Program-made: the position numbers and the translations under genes
Source of the DNA: Brevibacterium sp. 239c
Lineage (GTDB): Bacteria > Actinomycetota > Actinomycetes > Actinomycetales > Brevibacteriaceae
DNA length: 64,000 nt
NCBI RefSeq assembly: GCF_900169365.1
Contig: NZ_FXZH01000004.1
Coordinates: forward strand, 208,603-272,602
Direction: 5' to 3'
The notes under the pieces: model-generated
Database searches by the model: none
The model's input: the letters and a program-made list of their open reading frames with translations, nothing else
What the model was told of the DNA's origin: nothing
In this document: piece after piece, positions 48,001 through 55,639 of the stretch
Layout of the letters: the number at the start of each line of letters is the position of its first letter
How positions within the stretch are numbered: the stretch's first letter is position 1

Positions 48001-49380
48001 TCAGCGGGCGCGCAGCAGGCGGCCCTGAGGCTCGTCGAAGTTGACCGGGGCGCCGCGGAGGATGGTCTGCTTGACCGCACCGCGGACGGCACGCGTGTCG
48101 TAGGCGCTGATCTGGTTCCGGTGGTAGAGCTCCGTGGCATGAACGGTCCACTCTTCTTCGGGGGCGAAGACCGCGAAGTCTGCGTCGTTGCCGAGGGCGA
48201 TCGCACCCTTGTCCTGTACTCCGGCGACCGCGGCGGGTGCCGAGGACATCCAGGCCACCACCTCGGCGAGGTCGATCCCGCGCCTGGCGGCCTCGGTCCA
48301 CACCAGCGAGAGACCCAGCTGCAGGGAGGAGATTCCACCCCAGGCCGCACCGAAGTCACCGGTGTCGAGGAGCTTCAGCTCGGCAGTCGAGGGCGAATGA
48401 TCGGAGACTATGCAGTCGATCGTGCCGTCGACGAGCCCCTGCCACAGAGCCTCACGGTTGGATTCCTCGCGAATCGGCGGGCAGCACTTATGTGTAGTTG
48501 CGCCGTCGGGGATCTCCTCTGAAGTGAACACGAGGTAGTGGGGGCAGGTCTCGACCGTGAGCTTCACGCCCTCGGCCTTGGCCTTGGCAATCTGCGGCAG
48601 CGCGTCGGCCGAGGACAGGTGCAGAATGTGGGCGCGGGCGCCGGTCTCCCTCGCCGCTTCGATGACGCGAGCGATCGCGACGTTCTCGGCCTCACGCGGA
48701 CGGGAGGCGAGGAAGTCGCTGAACTTGCGGCCGGAGTTCTTCGGCGCCTCGGCCATGACCGAATGATCCTCGGCGTGGACGATGAGCAGACCGTCGTATT
48801 TCGCGAGCTCCGCCAGATCGGCGCGCAGCTCCTCGGGCTTCAGCGGCGGGAACTCATCGACGCCCGAGTCCTCGAGGAAACACTTGAAGCCGTAGACGCC
48901 GGCATCGAAGAGAGGCTTGAGGTCACTGGTGTTGCCGGGGATCGCTCCGCCCCAGAAGCCGACGTCGATGAAGGCCTTGGGCCCTGCGACCTCGCGCTTG
49001 ATGTCCAAGGATTCGACATTGACGGTCGGTGGCAGGGAGTTCAGCGGCATGTCCACGATCGTCGTCACTCCTCCGGCTGCCGCTGCCCGGGTGGCGCTGG
49101 CGAAGCCCTCCCATTCGCTGCGGCCCGGGTCGTTGACGTGCACGTGGGAATCGACGAGGCCAGGCAGCAGCACCTGGTCGTCGCCGAGTTCGACGACCTT
49201 CGCATTCGCCGAGGTGGTCCCGCTCAGCACCGTGCCCCCGGTGGCGATCTCGATAATCCTGCCCTCGCGCACTCCGACTTCAGCAGCGCTCTGGCCCTCG
49301 GGCAGAACCGCCCGCTGTGCTCGGATGACCAGATCGAAGGCCTGGTCGGTAGCCTGTGTTCCGGCGTCGTCGACGTTCAT
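48001..49380 (-). CDS. allB: Allantoinase
   Basis: The 459-residue amidohydrolase opens allantoin to allantoate. Metal ligands are in LVDSHVHVNDPG (His-x-His, about 75-86), the carboxylated Lys in YGFKCFLEDSG (about 163-173), IVHAEDHS, ILHLSSADALPQIAKAK and IVSDHSPS (Asp). The sequence around the active site fits allantoinase better than dihydroorotase, and its location in the purine region agrees. It is the last gene of the hyi-glxR-gcl-allB series but has a 237-bp gap with a hairpin and an operator-like TGGTATACCA before it, so it can be controlled separately. Confidence 0.92.
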   Translation of the reverse strand: MNVDDAGTQATDQAFDLVIRAQRAVLPEGQSAAEVGVREGRIIEIATGGTVLSGTTSANAKVVELGDDQVLLPGLVDSHVHVNDPGRSEWEGFASATRAAAAGGVTTIVDMPLNSLPPTVNVESLDIKREVAGPKAFIDVGFWGGAIPGNTSDLKPLFDAGVYGFKCFLEDSGVDEFPPLKPEELRADLAELAKYDGLLIVHAEDHSVMAEAPKNSGRKFSDFLASRPREAENVAIARVIEAARETGARAHILHLSSADALPQIAKAKAEGVKLTVETCPHYLVFTSEEIPDGATTHKCCPPIREESNREALWQGLVDGTIDCIVSDHSPSTAELKLLDTGDFGAAWGGISSLQLGLSLVWTEAARRGIDLAEVVAWMSSAPAAVAGVQDKGAIALGNDADFAVFAPEEEWTVHATELYHRNQISAYDTRAVRGAVKQTILRGAPVNFDEPQGRLLRAR

Positions 49381-49509
49381 ACACTCTCCTCATTCACTCA
49401 GCCGAGACGGCCGAGGTGGTTCACCCAGCCTGGACGGCCGAGCCATTTCACCCGGCAGTGCCAGCCGGGCAGTTGTCCTCGGCAGCTGCGCCGAGCATGT
49501 CATACAAGT

Positions 49510-49548
49510 CCCCGAGGGCTCGGACTCGTGCATCCGACACCCTCGGGG
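49510..49548. terminator. Hairpin between gcl and allB
   Basis: CCCCGAGGG (49510-49518) pairs with CCCTCGGGG (49540-49548), and an inner TCGGA/TCCGA pair shortens the loop. It lies about 70 bp after the gcl stop. No T-run follows on the minus strand, so termination would be partial. Confidence 0.5.
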
Positions 49549-49551
49549 CCA

Positions 49552-49561
49552 TGGTATACCA
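49552..49561. promoter_or_regulatory. GTATAC-centred palindrome upstream of allB
   Basis: TGGTATACCA is a perfect 10-bp palindrome about 172 bp upstream of the allB start. GTATAC-type cores are typical operators of GntR regulators of the FCD class. No such regulator is in this window, so the binding protein would be encoded elsewhere. Confidence 0.4.
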
Positions 49562-49617
49562 ATTGTGACATGGCCGACGTCGAAGCAGGCTGGCACAGCG
49601 TGCTGACCGCCGGTCCC

Positions 49618-51423
49618 CTACTTCGCAGCGGCCAGCTCGCTCATCGGCGTCAGCGCCGTGGGGGCATCGGCCGGGGTCTGAGCGAGGACGTCGAACTCAT
49701 TGATGCTGTCCAGCGCCGCACCCATGGAGATGTTCGTGACGCGTTCGAGGATGACCTCGACGACCACGGGGACCTGGTGTTCGTCCATGAGTTCCTTCGC
49801 CACCCGCAGCCCCTCGCCGATGAGCTCGGGATCCTCGACGCGCAGCGCCTTGCACCCCAGCCCCTGCGCCACGGCCACATGGTCGACGCCGTAGCTGGCG
49901 GCTTCACCTGAGGAGTTGATGTTGTCGAAGGCCAACGACACCTCGAAGTCCATGTCGAAACCGCGCTGTGACTGCCGGATCAGGCCCAGGTAGGAGTTGT
50001 TGACGACGACGTGCAGGTACGGGATCTTGTGCTGTGCGCCGACGGCCAGCTCCTCGATCATGAACTGGAAGTCGTAGTCACCGGACAGGGCGACGACCGT
50101 CTCCTCCGGTTTGGCCTTCGCCACACCCAGCGCAGCGGGTCCTGTCCAGCCCAAGGGGCCGGCCTGACCTGCGTTGATCCAGTGGCGAGGCTTGTAGACG
50201 TGGAGCATCTGTGCACCGGCGATCTGGCTCAGCCCGATCGTCGACACATAGGTCACGTCCTCATCGAACGCAGCGTTCATCTCCTGATAGACCCGCTGGG
50301 GCTTGATCGGCATATCCGTGTAGTTGGTCTTGCGGTGCTCGGTGGACTTGCGCTCCGTGCATTCGCCGGCCCAGCCGGTGAAGTCCGGCAGCGCGCCAGC
50401 GCCCGTGCCCTCGGCCCGCCCGTGAGCGGCAGCCAGCAGTGCGTCGAGCGCGGCCCCTGCGTCGGAGACGACGCCGTAGTCGGGTGAGAAGACGCGTCCG
50501 ATCTGTGTGGGTTCGATATCGATGTGGACGAATTTGCGTCCCTCACGGTAGACGCCGAGGTCACCGGTGTGACGGTTGGCCCAGCGGTTGCCGATGCCGA
50601 TGACCAGATCGGATTCCAGGAATGAGGCGTTGCCGTAGCGCACGTGTGTCTGGATGCCGACCATGCCCGCCTGCAGCGGGTGGTTGTCCGGGATCGTGCC
50701 CCATCCCATCAGCGTCGGTGAGACCGGGATCGAGGTCGCCTCGGCGAATTCGACGAGCTTGTCCGCGGCCTCGGCGTTGAGGATTCCGCCGCCGGCGATG
50801 ATGAGCGGGTGCTTGGCCGCTGCGATGAGGTCGAGGACCTTCTCCGCCTGAGCCGAGGTGGCCGCTGGCTTCGAGGGCACCAAGGGTTCGTAGGTGTCGA
50901 TGTCGAAGTCGATCTCGGTCTGCTGGACGTCGATCGGCAGGTCGATGAGGACCGGGCCGGGCCGGGCCGAGCGCATGAGCTGGAAGGCCGACTGGAAGAC
51001 GCCGGGCACCTGTCCCGCTTCGAGCACGGTCTTGGCCATCTTGGTCACGGGCTTCGCGATGGAGGCGATGTCTACGGCCTGGAAGTCCTCTTTGTCGAGG
51101 ACCGCGACGGGTGCCTGTCCGGTGATACACAGGATGGGCTGTGAGTCCGCTGCCGCGGCGTAGAGGCCGGTGATCATGTCTGTACCGGCAGGCCCCGAGG
51201 TGCCCAGGCAGATGCCGATGTTCCCTGCCGCCGCCCGCGTGTACCCGTCGGCCATATGGGAGGCCCCTTCGACGTGGCGAGCCAGGGTGTGGCGAATTCC
51301 GCCGTGGGCCTTCATCGCTGAGTACAGCGGGTTGATGGCCGCGCCCGGCAGGCCGAATGTCTCCGTGGCGCCTTCCTTTTCGAGGATGAGCACCACCGCG
51401 TCAACTGCGCGCATACGTGTCAT
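49618..51423 (-). CDS. gcl: Glyoxylate carboligase (tartronate-semialdehyde synthase)
   Basis: The 601-residue ThDP- and FAD-dependent enzyme condenses two glyoxylates to tartronate semialdehyde and CO2. In [18 protein letters not shown] the position of the usual catalytic Glu of ThDP enzymes is Val51, exactly as in E. coli Gcl, which distinguishes it from acetolactate synthases. The ThDP motif is [29 protein letters not shown] (about 466-494). It follows glxR after 137 bp that hold a 9-bp-stem hairpin. Loss of two carbons of every four as CO2 is the cost of this route. Confidence 0.95.
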   Translation of the reverse strand: MTRMRAVDAVVLILEKEGATETFGLPGAAINPLYSAMKAHGGIRHTLARHVEGASHMADGYTRAAAGNIGICLGTSGPAGTDMITGLYAAAADSQPILCITGQAPVAVLDKEDFQAVDIASIAKPVTKMAKTVLEAGQVPGVFQSAFQLMRSARPGPVLIDLPIDVQQTEIDFDIDTYEPLVPSKPAATSAQAEKVLDLIAAAKHPLIIAGGGILNAEAADKLVEFAEATSIPVSPTLMGWGTIPDNHPLQAGMVGIQTHVRYGNASFLESDLVIGIGNRWANRHTGDLGVYREGRKFVHIDIEPTQIGRVFSPDYGVVSDAGAALDALLAAAHGRAEGTGAGALPDFTGWAGECTERKSTEHRKTNYTDMPIKPQRVYQEMNAAFDEDVTYVSTIGLSQIAGAQMLHVYKPRHWINAGQAGPLGWTGPAALGVAKAKPEETVVALSGDYDFQFMIEELAVGAQHKIPYLHVVVNNSYLGLIRQSQRGFDMDFEVSLAFDNINSSGEAASYGVDHVAVAQGLGCKALRVEDPELIGEGLRVAKELMDEHQVPVVVEVILERVTNISMGAALDSINEFDVLAQTPADAPTALTPMSELAAAK

Positions 51424-51499
51424 TGTTCTTCCTTCGCTTCAGCGGCCCACGTTCGAGTGGACCGAGTTCAGTGGCCCGTTCGAGGGCCGAGTTGGGTGA

Positions 51500-51523
51500 G
51501 CCGGCGACGACGCTGTCGCCGGC
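51500..51523. terminator. Hairpin between glxR and gcl
   Basis: GCCGGCGAC (51500-51508) and GTCGCCGGC (51515-51523) form a perfect 9-bp stem with a 6-base loop, 37 bp after the glxR stop. There is no T-run, so it may be a processing or pausing site that sets the ratio of the two products. Confidence 0.45.
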
Positions 51524-51560
51524 CCGGTTCGTGGTGGAATGAAGCCGCCGAGGTGGCGCT

Positions 51561-52448
51561 TCAGTCCTGGTTCTTACCGGAGAGCTGCTCGACGACGGTG
51601 AAGAGCCCCGAGTGGTCGAGTCCGCCGTTGCCCTGCTGGACGGTCGAGGCGACGAGCTGGGCGACGGCGGATCCGAGGGGGATCGCGACTCCGGCCTCGC
51701 GGGCGGCGGCGGTGACGATGCCCATGTCCTTGTGGTGCAGCGCCAGCCGGAAGCCGGGCTCGAAGGAGCGGTCGAGCATCTTCTGGCCCTTCTGATCAAG
51801 GACCTTCGATCCGGCCAATCCGCCGCCGAGGACCTGCAGCGCCGAGGTGGTCTCGACTCCGTAGGCTTCGAGGAAGACGACGGCCTCAGCCAGGAGTTCG
51901 ATGTTGCCGGCGACGATGAGCTGGTTCGCGGCCTTCACGGTCTGCCCCGAGCCCGAGGGGCCGACGAGCACGATGGTCTTGCCGACGGCGTCGAAGACAT
52001 CGGAGACGGCATCGAAGTCGGCCTGTTCGCCGCCGACCATGATCGACAGGGCACCGTTGACCGCTCCCGCTTCGCCGCCGGAGACCGGTGCGTCGAGGGG
52101 CTTGAGGCCCTTCTCTGCGGCCTGGGCGGAGAGGTTCTTCGCAACGTCGGGGCGGATGGTCGAGTTATCGATCCAGTAGGCGCCGGACTTGGCATGGGCG
52201 AGGATGCCTTCCTCACCGGTCAGCACGTCTTCGACGTCTGGGGAATCGGGAACCATGGTGATGATGACATCGGCACCGTCGACCGCCTCGGCAATGGTGC
52301 CTGCGGCCTGCCCGCCTGCCTTCGCGAGTTCCGCGGCCTTCTCAGGTGAGCGGTTGTAGCCGCGGACGGTGAAGCCGGCGCTGACGAGATTCTTGGCCAT
52401 CGGCAGGCCCATGATTCCGAGTCCGATGAATGCGATTGTCTTGCTCAT
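51561..52448 (-). CDS. glxR: 2-Hydroxy-3-oxopropionate (tartronate semialdehyde) reductase
   Basis: The 295-residue NAD(P)H-dependent reductase turns tartronate semialdehyde into D-glycerate. The N terminus has the Rossmann IAFIGLGIMGLPMAKNLVSAG, followed by DAPVSGGEAGAVNGALSIMVGG (about 119-140, substrate binding) and the catalytic Lys in VKAANQLIVAGNIELLAEA (about 171-189). It belongs to the 3-hydroxyisobutyrate dehydrogenase family; gcl and hyi on either side settle the function. Confidence 0.92.
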   Translation of the reverse strand: MSKTIAFIGLGIMGLPMAKNLVSAGFTVRGYNRSPEKAAELAKAGGQAAGTIAEAVDGADVIITMVPDSPDVEDVLTGEEGILAHAKSGAYWIDNSTIRPDVAKNLSAQAAEKGLKPLDAPVSGGEAGAVNGALSIMVGGEQADFDAVSDVFDAVGKTIVLVGPSGSGQTVKAANQLIVAGNIELLAEAVVFLEAYGVETTSALQVLGGGLAGSKVLDQKGQKMLDRSFEPGFRLALHHKDMGIVTAAAREAGVAIPLGSAVAQLVASTVQQGNGGLDHSGLFTVVEQLSGKNQD

Positions 52449-52494
52449 GTTCGTGTCCTATCTACGATGTCGATGAAAGTTGGTGAGGGCAGGT

Positions 52495-53307
52495 TCAGTT
52501 CGCGAGCCACTGAAATGCGGTGGTCCGGTCCTGCTTGTATTCGAGGGCGACCTGGCCGGTGTAGCCGAGTTCGTAGGAGCGGTTGATCCAGTCCTGCAGC
52601 GGCAGTTCGCCCGTTCCCGGTGCTCCGCGGCCGGCGGCATCGGCGATCTGGATGTGCCCGAACTTCGCGGCGTCGGCCTCGATGACAGCGGCCACGTCAT
52701 CGCCGTTGATCGACATGTGGAAGAAGTCGGCGAGGACGGCGACGTTGACCACACCCTGGGCCCGGACCCTCTGAACCACGTCGGCGGCGTCGGATGCGCG
52801 CTTGAGCGGATAATCCTCTGCCCCTGAGACGGGCTCGACGAGCACGGTGCCCTCGATGGCGGCGACGGCGTCGGCGGCGAGTTTGAGGTTCTCGATGGCG
52901 ACCTCGTCCTGCTCCTCAGGCGTCTGGCCTTCGGTGCGCAGGCCGTAGAGGGCGTTGAAGGCGCGGCAGCCGGTGCGGCGTCCGATCTCGACGACAATGT
53001 CGACGTTGGCTGCGAAGTCCGCCTCGGCACCCTTGATAGAGACCATGCCGCGATCACCTCCGGCCATGTTCCCGGCCCAGAAGTTCAGACCCTTGAGTTC
53101 GACGCCTGCGCTGTCGAGTGAGGCGATGAACTCATCGACCTCCGCCGAGGTGGGGGTCGGGTTGCCGTCGAATGGCCACCAGAATTCGACCTGGTTGAAC
53201 CCGGCGTCCTTCGCCGCCTGGGCGCGCTCCATCACGGGCAGCTCGGTGAGCAGGGTGGAGCAGTTGAGGATGTAGCTGTCGGCATTGGTGAAATCGAAGT
53301 TCGTCAT
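52495..53307 (-). CDS. hyi: Hydroxypyruvate isomerase
   Basis: The 270-residue TIM-barrel enzyme interconverts hydroxypyruvate and tartronate semialdehyde. Motifs are NCSTLLTELPVMERAQAAKDAGFNQVEFWWPF and LADFFHMSINGDDVAAVI, with GHIQIADAAGRGAPGTGELPL carrying His and Glu residues of the active site. ATG 53307 follows GGAGAACCCC; the frame is open to 53388. It opens the hyi-glxR-gcl-allB series, and candidate IclR-type operators lie at 53349-53384. Confidence 0.92.
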   Translation of the reverse strand: MTNFDFTNADSYILNCSTLLTELPVMERAQAAKDAGFNQVEFWWPFDGNPTPTSAEVDEFIASLDSAGVELKGLNFWAGNMAGGDRGMVSIKGAEADFAANVDIVVEIGRRTGCRAFNALYGLRTEGQTPEEQDEVAIENLKLAADAVAAIEGTVLVEPVSGAEDYPLKRASDAADVVQRVRAQGVVNVAVLADFFHMSINGDDVAAVIEADAAKFGHIQIADAAGRGAPGTGELPLQDWINRSYELGYTGQVALEYKQDRTTAFQWLAN

Positions 53308-53348
53308 GGGGTTCTCCTTCGCGTCGCTGCGAGTACGGATTCTCTGTT

Positions 53349-53384
53349 TTCCGTATTGTGGAATTGTGTTTCCGTTTGATGAAA
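53349..53384. promoter_or_regulatory. Paired IclR-type operator upstream of hyi
   Basis: TTCCGTATTGTGGAA (53349-53363) is the best palindromic copy of the motif, and TTCCGTTTGATGAAA (53370-53384) starts 21 bp later. They lie 42-77 bp upstream of the hyi start, where a repressor would block the promoter. Confidence 0.68.
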
Positions 53385-53433
53385 TCAAGCATAAGCAGGC
53401 GGCTAGTGGATCGTCAACCCCGCGACGAAAAGA

Positions 53434-53485
53434 ACCCTCCGGGCGCTGAGCAACCTTTAGCGGGGTTGCCCAGCACCCGGAGGGT
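53434..53485 (-). terminator. Terminator downstream of guaD
   Basis: A 22-bp stem with two G-T pairs (53434-53455 with 53464-53485) and a short loop is followed on the minus strand by TTCTTTTCG. It ends the xdhABC-guaD transcript and isolates it from the hyi operon. Confidence 0.9.
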
Positions 53486-53502
53486 GGCTGAGAAGTGAAA
53501 GG

Positions 53503-54789
53503 TCAGCCCTTGACGGGCTCTCCATCGACCCACACACGGGCGATGTCGGCCGGGGTTCCCATGGCGAAGATCTTCGCCAGGGCGTCCTCGTCGCTGCTTG
53601 CGTGCTCAAGCCCCACGGCCAGGGGCTGACCTTCTGCTGGCGCGATATAGGCGGCGTCGAAGCGCTTGCCCACGGACAGATCGCCCACCTCATCCGACAG
53701 CTCGAGGGCCTGTGCTCCGGCCGCGGTGGCCAGGTGCAGCAGGTGCGCAGAGGTCAGCGGCAGCCCGCCGGAGGGGTCGAGCTGCTGCATGAAGTAGGCC
53801 TGCACGCCCTCCTTGAGCAGGGAGAAGCCCGTTCCCGCGCCCACGTCGGAGCCGAGCGCAACGCGGACTCCGGTTTCGATGTGTCTGCGCAGCGGGAAGA
53901 AGCCGCTGGCCAGGTTCGAGTTCGAGGTCGGACAGTGCGCCGAGGCGGCCCCGACCTCTGCCATGCGGGCCAGTTCGCGATCACTCGGGTGCACATTGTG
54001 GGCCAGGATCGTCCGTCGGTTCAGCAGTCCCGCCCGGTCGTAGGTGTCGAGGTAGTCCAGGGCTTCGGGGAACATCTCGGCGACACCGGCGACCTCGTCG
54101 CGGTTCTCGTTCAGGTGAGAGGTCACCCAGATGCCCGGGTTGTCAGCCACCAGCTGCCCTCCGGCGGCCAGCAGCTCCTGTCCGGCGGAAAAGGAGAAGC
54201 GCGGCGTGACCGCGTATCGCAGGCGGCCTTGGCCATGCCAGCGGTCGATGAGGCCCTGGCTCTCCGACACGGATTTCTCCACGCTCGTCAGCAGCGGTTC
54301 CGGGAGGATCCGGTCGCTGGTGACCAGGCCCGATGTGATCCGCAGACCCACCTCGGCGGCCTGGGAGAAGAAGGTGTCCATGGCGCTGGCGAAATGCGAA
54401 CCGAAGACCATCGCCGAGGTGGTCCCCGCCGAGGTCAGCCCGGTGAGGAAATCACCGGCCACGGCCGAGGCATAGGCCTCGTCACCGAGCTTCGTCTCCT
54501 CGGGCAGGGCGCAGTGGTCGAGCCAGTCGAGCAGGGGCATGCCGAGGTAGCCGATGGCGCGGACCTGCGGGTAGTGGACGTGGGTGTCGATGAGGCCGGG
54601 AATGAGGACACCGGCACGGAGGTCGACCACCTCGGCGTCGGAATGTTTGGCCGCAGCTGCGGCGAAGTCGGTGCGGGCGATGATCTGTCCGTCATCGACG
54701 ACGATGGCGACGTCTGAGTCCGAGCGCAGGGCGCCGCCGGCAAAGGGGTCGCTCGGTGTGTCGAAGACACGGGCACGATAGATGAACAT
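53503..54789 (-). CDS. guaD: Guanine deaminase
   Basis: The 428-residue amidohydrolase deaminates guanine to xanthine. Metal- and substrate-binding motifs are LIDTHVHYPQVRAIG (PGLIDTHxHxPQ), SHLNENRDEV, ILAHNVHPSD and ALGSDVGAGTGFSLL, all characteristic of GuaD. ATG 54789 follows AGGAGCACCACC; a longer frame to 54846 overlaps xdhC and is unnecessary. It is last in the xdhA-xdhB-xdhC-guaD operon and feeds xanthine dehydrogenase. Confidence 0.93.
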   Translation of the reverse strand: MFIYRARVFDTPSDPFAGGALRSDSDVAIVVDDGQIIARTDFAAAAAKHSDAEVVDLRAGVLIPGLIDTHVHYPQVRAIGYLGMPLLDWLDHCALPEETKLGDEAYASAVAGDFLTGLTSAGTTSAMVFGSHFASAMDTFFSQAAEVGLRITSGLVTSDRILPEPLLTSVEKSVSESQGLIDRWHGQGRLRYAVTPRFSFSAGQELLAAGGQLVADNPGIWVTSHLNENRDEVAGVAEMFPEALDYLDTYDRAGLLNRRTILAHNVHPSDRELARMAEVGAASAHCPTSNSNLASGFFPLRRHIETGVRVALGSDVGAGTGFSLLKEGVQAYFMQQLDPSGGLPLTSAHLLHLATAAGAQALELSDEVGDLSVGKRFDAAYIAPAEGQPLAVGLEHASSDEDALAKIFAMGTPADIARVWVDGEPVKG

Positions 54790-54829
54790 GGTGGTGCTCC
54801 TTGAAGAATGAAGTGTGGTCTGGTGAAAG

Positions 54830-55639
54830 TCAGCCCATGCGGCCAAGCAGATCGGCGGCGACGCTGAGTGCGATCGTCGCCGGCTGCTTGCCAGGCAGAT
54901 CGGGCAGTCCGATGGGGCAGTCGATGGTGTCGACGGACTCGGGTGTGTGGCCCTCGGCGATGAGGTTCTTCCGGAACCGCTGCCATTTGGCGCTCGAGCC
55001 GATGAGTCCGATGGAGCCGAGGCCGCCGCGGGTAAGTGCCGCGTCGCAGAGGTGGAGATCCTCGGCGTGGTCGTGGGTCATGATGAGAACGTGCGTACCG
55101 GCAGGCAGCCCGACGAGCACCTCTTCGCCGACAACGGCGAACTCGCGATGAATCGCAGCCACGGGCGGCTCCAACCGGTCGAGCTCCCCTAGGTGCTCCG
55201 GGCGAGAATCGCTGACGTGGACATCGATGTCGTGGCGGGCCAGGATCCGGGTCAGCTCGAGCCCGATGTTGCCGATGCCGAAGATCGCCACCGAGGCGGG
55301 CACGGGCAGCGGTTCGAGCAGAACGCTGACCTCCCCGCCGCAGCATTGGCGCCCGTATTTGGCGGGTGCTTTGTCGTTGAGTCGCAGAGTGAGCATCTCG
55401 GGTTCGGCGCGGTACTCCCCCGACGCCGAGTCTGCTGCTGCGGCGAGGATCTCGCGGGCACGGGTGACGGCCGTCATCTCCAGATTGCCGCCGCCGATGG
55501 TCCCATACAGGTCATCGGCGGTGGCGATCAGTTTCGCTCCGGCTTCACGCGGGGCGTGCCCGCGAACCGAAGCAAGAGTGACGAGGACGGCCGGCACTCG
55601 AGCCTTCCGAAGCTCGGCCGTTGTGTCCATCCAAGTCAT
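54830..55639 (-). CDS. xdhC: Xanthine dehydrogenase accessory protein XdhC
   Basis: The 269-residue chaperone inserts sulfurated molybdenum cofactor into xanthine dehydrogenase. The N-terminal part has ASVRGHAPREAGAKLIATADDLYGTIGGGNLE, and YGRQCCGGEVSVLLE follows. The C-terminal Rossmann-like part has VAIFGIGNIGLELTRILA and MTHDHAEDLHLCDAAL. Its start overlaps the xdhB stop by 4 bases. Confidence 0.93.
   Translation of the reverse strand: MTWMDTTAELRKARVPAVLVTLASVRGHAPREAGAKLIATADDLYGTIGGGNLEMTAVTRAREILAAAADSASGEYRAEPEMLTLRLNDKAPAKYGRQCCGGEVSVLLEPLPVPASVAIFGIGNIGLELTRILARHDIDVHVSDSRPEHLGELDRLEPPVAAIHREFAVVGEEVLVGLPAGTHVLIMTHDHAEDLHLCDAALTRGGLGSIGLIGSSAKWQRFRKNLIAEGHTPESVDTIDCPIGLPDLPGKQPATIALSVAADLLGRMG

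Noticed and set aside
48001..49380. Dihydroorotase instead of allantoinase
   Set aside because: The amidohydrolase motifs alone would allow it, but no pyrimidine gene is near, and the context and active-site surroundings fit allantoinase.
49618..51423. Acetolactate synthase large subunit
   Set aside because: Val51 replaces the catalytic Glu as in glyoxylate carboligase, there is no ilvN or ilvC gene, and glxR and hyi are adjacent.
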